From: an uncultured Sulfitobacter sp.
GTDB lineage: Bacteria > Pseudomonadota > Alphaproteobacteria > Rhodobacterales > Rhodobacteraceae
DNA length: 6,011 nt
Assembly (NCBI GenBank): GCA_937923365.1
Contig: CALAIJ010000214.1
Location: forward strand, 1 to 6,011
Direction of reading: 5' to 3'
Below the pieces are notes generated by a model, which saw only the letters and a list, made by a program, of their open reading frames with translations, did no database searches and was not told the DNA's origin. Of this stretch, positions 3,802-6,011 are shown piece by piece. Position numbers and translations under genes: made by a program. Within the stretch, counting starts at the first letter, position 1, and each line of letters starts with the position of its first letter.

Positions 3802-6011
3802 ATGGCCCAAGCGTTTGAAACAGAAAGCCGCAAACTGCTGGGCCGATTGCGTGACGCAATGGCCAGCGATGATGCCGCACAGGCGCGTCTGGACAAGATC
3901 ACCCATTTGATTGCCACGTCGATGGGCTGCGAGGTCTGTTCGATCTACCTGTTTCGCGATGATGAAACGCTGGAACTTTGTGCCACGACGGGCCTGAACC
4001 CTGACGCGGTCCACCAGACGCGGATGCGGCTGGGTGAAGGTCTGGTGGGGCGTGTCGCCAAATCCGCCCGTGTGATCAACACCGCTGATGCGCCACAAGC
4101 ACCGGGGTTCCGGTATATGCCTGAGACGGGCGAGGAAATCTTCTCCAGTTTTCTTGGCATTCCGATCCAGCGTTTGGGCGAAACCCTGGGCGTGCTGGTG
4201 GCGCAATCCAAGTCAGCGCGCGAGTATTCGGCCGATGAAATCTACGCGCTTGAAGTGGTCGCGATGGTGCTGGCAGAGATGACCGAACTGGGCGCCTTCG
4301 TAGGCGAGGGCGCGGCGATGTCTGCACGCCACTCGCAACCCGTGTTGCTGCGCGGCGTGGTGGGGCAGGAAGGCGTTGCGGAAGGCCACGTCTGGCTGCA
4401 CGAGCCGCGTGTGGTCGTCTCCAACCCGATTGCGGACGATCCGGAAAAAGAAACCCTGCGTCTGGGCGAGGCTGTGGACGAACTGCGTCTGAGCGTGGAC
4501 CGCATGTTGACGATGTCGGCGGGTGACAAAGACCAAAAGCAGGTGTTCGAAGCGTATAGCATGTTGGCCAACTCCAAAGGCTGGATGCGGCGGATGTGCG
4601 ATGACATCGGTTCTGGCCTGTCAGCCGAAGCGGCCGTGGAGAAAGAGCAATCGCTGGCCCGTTCGCGCATGTCGCAGGCGAAAGATGCCTATATCCGCGA
4701 ACGCCTGTCGGACCTTGATGATCTGTCGAACCGCCTGCTGCGCATTTTGACGGGGCAGGGTGCGGACACAGGCGCCGAGATGCCCGATGACCCCATTCTG
4801 GTGGCGCGCAACATTGGCCCTGCCGAACTGCTGGACTACGGGCGCGGCCTGCGCGGTATTGTGCTGGAAGAGGGCTCTGTTGGTAGTCACGCGGCCATTG
4901 TTGCCCGCGCACTGGCCATCCCGCTGCTGGTCAACGCAGGGCGCGTGATCAACGAAGCCCTGAATGGCGACCATATCATGGTAGACGGCGAACAGGGCAT
5001 CGTGCACCTGCGCCCCGAAGACAGTGTGGCCACCGCCTTTCGCGACAAAATCGCGATGCAGGCGGCAGCACAGGAACGCTATGCCTCGATCCGCGACGAA
5101 CCAGCACGGGCAAAATGCGGCACCGTAGTGGGGCTGCACATGAACGCGGGCCTGATGGCGGACTTGCCGTCGCTGGACAGTTCTGGCGCCGAAGGCGTCG
5201 GCCTGTTTCGCACCGAACTGCAATTTCTGGTGCGCAACCAGATGCCGAAACGCAGCGACCTGTCGGCACTTTACGCCCGCGTGCTGGACGCCGCACATGG
5301 CAAGCGGGTTGTGTTCCGAACGCTGGATATCGGCTCTGACAAGGTGCTGCCCTACATGAAACCCACGGACGAGCCAAACCCCGCGATGGGCTGGCGTGCG
5401 ATCCGTGTGGGGCTGGATAAGCCCGGGATCATGCGGATGCAGTTGCAGGCGCTGTTCCGCGCGGCCAACGGCAGACCACTGACAGTGATGTTCCCCTTCA
5501 TCGCGCAACTGGAAGAGTTCCGCGCCGCGAAGCTGGAAGTGGACAAGACCCTCGCGCGTGAAGAGCGCCTTGGCCATGTGCTGCCCGAAAGCATCGAGGT
5601 GGGGGCCATGTTGGAGACGCCATCGCTGGCCTTCGCCCCACGCAGCTTTTTCGAAGAGGTGCAGTTTCTGTCCGTGGGCGGCAATGACCTAAAACAGTTT
5701 TTCTTTGCGGCTGATCGCGAAAACGAACGGGTGCGTCGTCGCTATGACACGCTGAACGTCAGCTTTCTGACCTTCCTTGAGGGTGTCGTGCAGCGTTGCG
5801 CCGAGACCGGTACTGACCTGTCGTTCTGCGGCGAAGATGCGGGCCGGCCAGTTGAGGCGCTGTGCTTTGCAGCCATCGGGTTTCGGTCCCTGTCGATGCG
5901 GCCCGCCTCTATCGGGCCGGTCAAAAGCCTGATCCGCCGGTGCAATCTGGAAGAGGTCCGCACCGTCATCAATGATGCCCGCGAACGTGGTGAGATGTCC
6001 GTGCGCAGTGC
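3802..6011 (+). CDS. ptsP: Nitrogen-PTS enzyme I (PEP-protein phosphotransferase PtsP), C-terminus beyond right edge
   Basis: Takes phosphate from phosphoenolpyruvate and passes it to NPr and then EIIA-Ntr, a cytoplasmic regulatory relay that moves no sugar. The frame is open for 736 codons to the edge; the family is about 750 residues, so only a short tail is missing. An N-terminal GAF domain (about 20-160) is the region through which glutamine inhibits autophosphorylation in studied homologues. The PEP-utiliser N-domain follows. The swivelling phosphohistidine domain has GSVGSHAAIVARALAIP with phospho-acceptor H363. The TIM-barrel PEP-binding domain has GVGLFRTEL (R470, E472), FRTLDIGSDK (505-514), NPAMGWRAIR, MLETPSLAF, VGGNDLKQFFFAADREN, and the catalytic cysteine C676 in FCGEDAG. 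The ATG at 3802 is the only start before an in-frame TAA at 3763; GGGGAAGGG (3782-3790) lies rather far upstream. It follows lysC by 94 bp. Confidence 0.96.
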   Translation, partial: MAQAFETESRKLLGRLRDAMASDDAAQARLDKITHLIATSMGCEVCSIYLFRDDETLELCATTGLNPDAVHQTRMRLGEGLVGRVAKSARVINTADAPQAPGFRYMPETGEEIFSSFLGIPIQRLGETLGVLVAQSKSAREYSADEIYALEVVAMVLAEMTELGAFVGEGAAMSARHSQPVLLRGVVGQEGVAEGHVWLHEPRVVVSNPIADDPEKETLRLGEAVDELRLSVDRMLTMSAGDKDQKQVFEAYSMLANSKGWMRRMCDDIGSGLSAEAAVEKEQSLARSRMSQAKDAYIRERLSDLDDLSNRLLRILTGQGADTGAEMPDDPILVARNIGPAELLDYGRGLRGIVLEEGSVGSHAAIVARALAIPLLVNAGRVINEALNGDHIMVDGEQGIVHLRPEDSVATAFRDKIAMQAAAQERYASIRDEPARAKCGTVVGLHMNAGLMADLPSLDSSGAEGVGLFRTELQFLVRNQMPKRSDLSALYARVLDAAHGKRVVFRTLDIGSDKVLPYMKPTDEPNPAMGWRAIRVGLDKPGIMRMQLQALFRAANGRPLTVMFPFIAQLEEFRAAKLEVDKTLAREERLGHVLPESIEVGAMLETPSLAFAPRSFFEEVQFLSVGGNDLKQFFFAADRENERVRRRYDTLNVSFLTFLEGVVQRCAETGTDLSFCGEDAGRPVEALCFAAIGFRSLSMRPASIGPVKSLIRRCNLEEVRTVINDARERGEMSVRS

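Noticed and set aside
4621..5577. 318-codon antisense open frame inside ptsP (also 4076-4912 and 3114-3917 on the minus strand)
   Set aside because: The sense strand encodes PtsP and LysC with complete motifs. Long antisense frames are expected in G+C-rich genes, and their translations show only Arg/His/Pro-rich composition.
1..6011. A previously undescribed multi-gene system
   Set aside because: Every substantial frame belongs to a known family, and none of defence, mobile, toxin-antitoxin or array-like architecture is visible.

Overview
The window (about 60% G+C by eye) reads as chromosomal DNA of an alphaproteobacterium, most likely a member of the Rhodobacterales (Roseobacter/Rhodobacter group). 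The reasons are an ACT-type aspartokinase followed directly by ptsP (a common alphaproteobacterial order), a DUF1178 protein, an alphaproteobacterial-style Nudix protein, and an intergenic hairpin cluster of a kind I associate from memory with Rhodobacteraceae. The placement is inferred from gene content and protein flavour, not from a search.

Layout. Positions 1-612 (minus strand) hold most of modA, the periplasmic molybdate-binding protein; its C-terminus lies beyond the left edge. A 132-bp divergent spacer (613-744) holds an A/T-rich inverted repeat that overlaps a plausible promoter. The plus strand then carries a Nudix hydrolase (745-1197), a DUF1178 zinc-ribbon-like protein (1259-1675) and a CsgA/C-factor-like short-chain dehydrogenase (1687-2331). 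The gaps of 61 and 11 bp suggest co-transcription. A 137-bp spacer with three consecutive hairpins separates this group from lysC (2469-3707). After 94 bp comes ptsP (3802 to beyond the right edge), which lacks only its last few residues.

How the genes relate. ModA serves molybdate uptake for Mo-cofactor enzymes. The Nudix, DUF1178 and SDR genes look like housekeeping or accessory genes with no clear shared pathway. LysC commits aspartate to the lysine/threonine/methionine/diaminopimelate branch. PtsP is the first phosphotransferase of the nitrogen-related PTS, with an N-terminal GAF sensor. Their adjacency groups amino-acid synthesis with a nitrogen-status phosphorelay.

I found no mobile element, CRISPR array, tRNA/rRNA gene or clearly new multi-gene system. 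The points most worth a second look are a perfect AGGAGG followed by an in-frame ATG inside lysC, which predicts a separately made beta subunit; the palindrome in the modA/Nudix spacer; the triple-hairpin spacer before lysC; and a non-canonical Nudix box.
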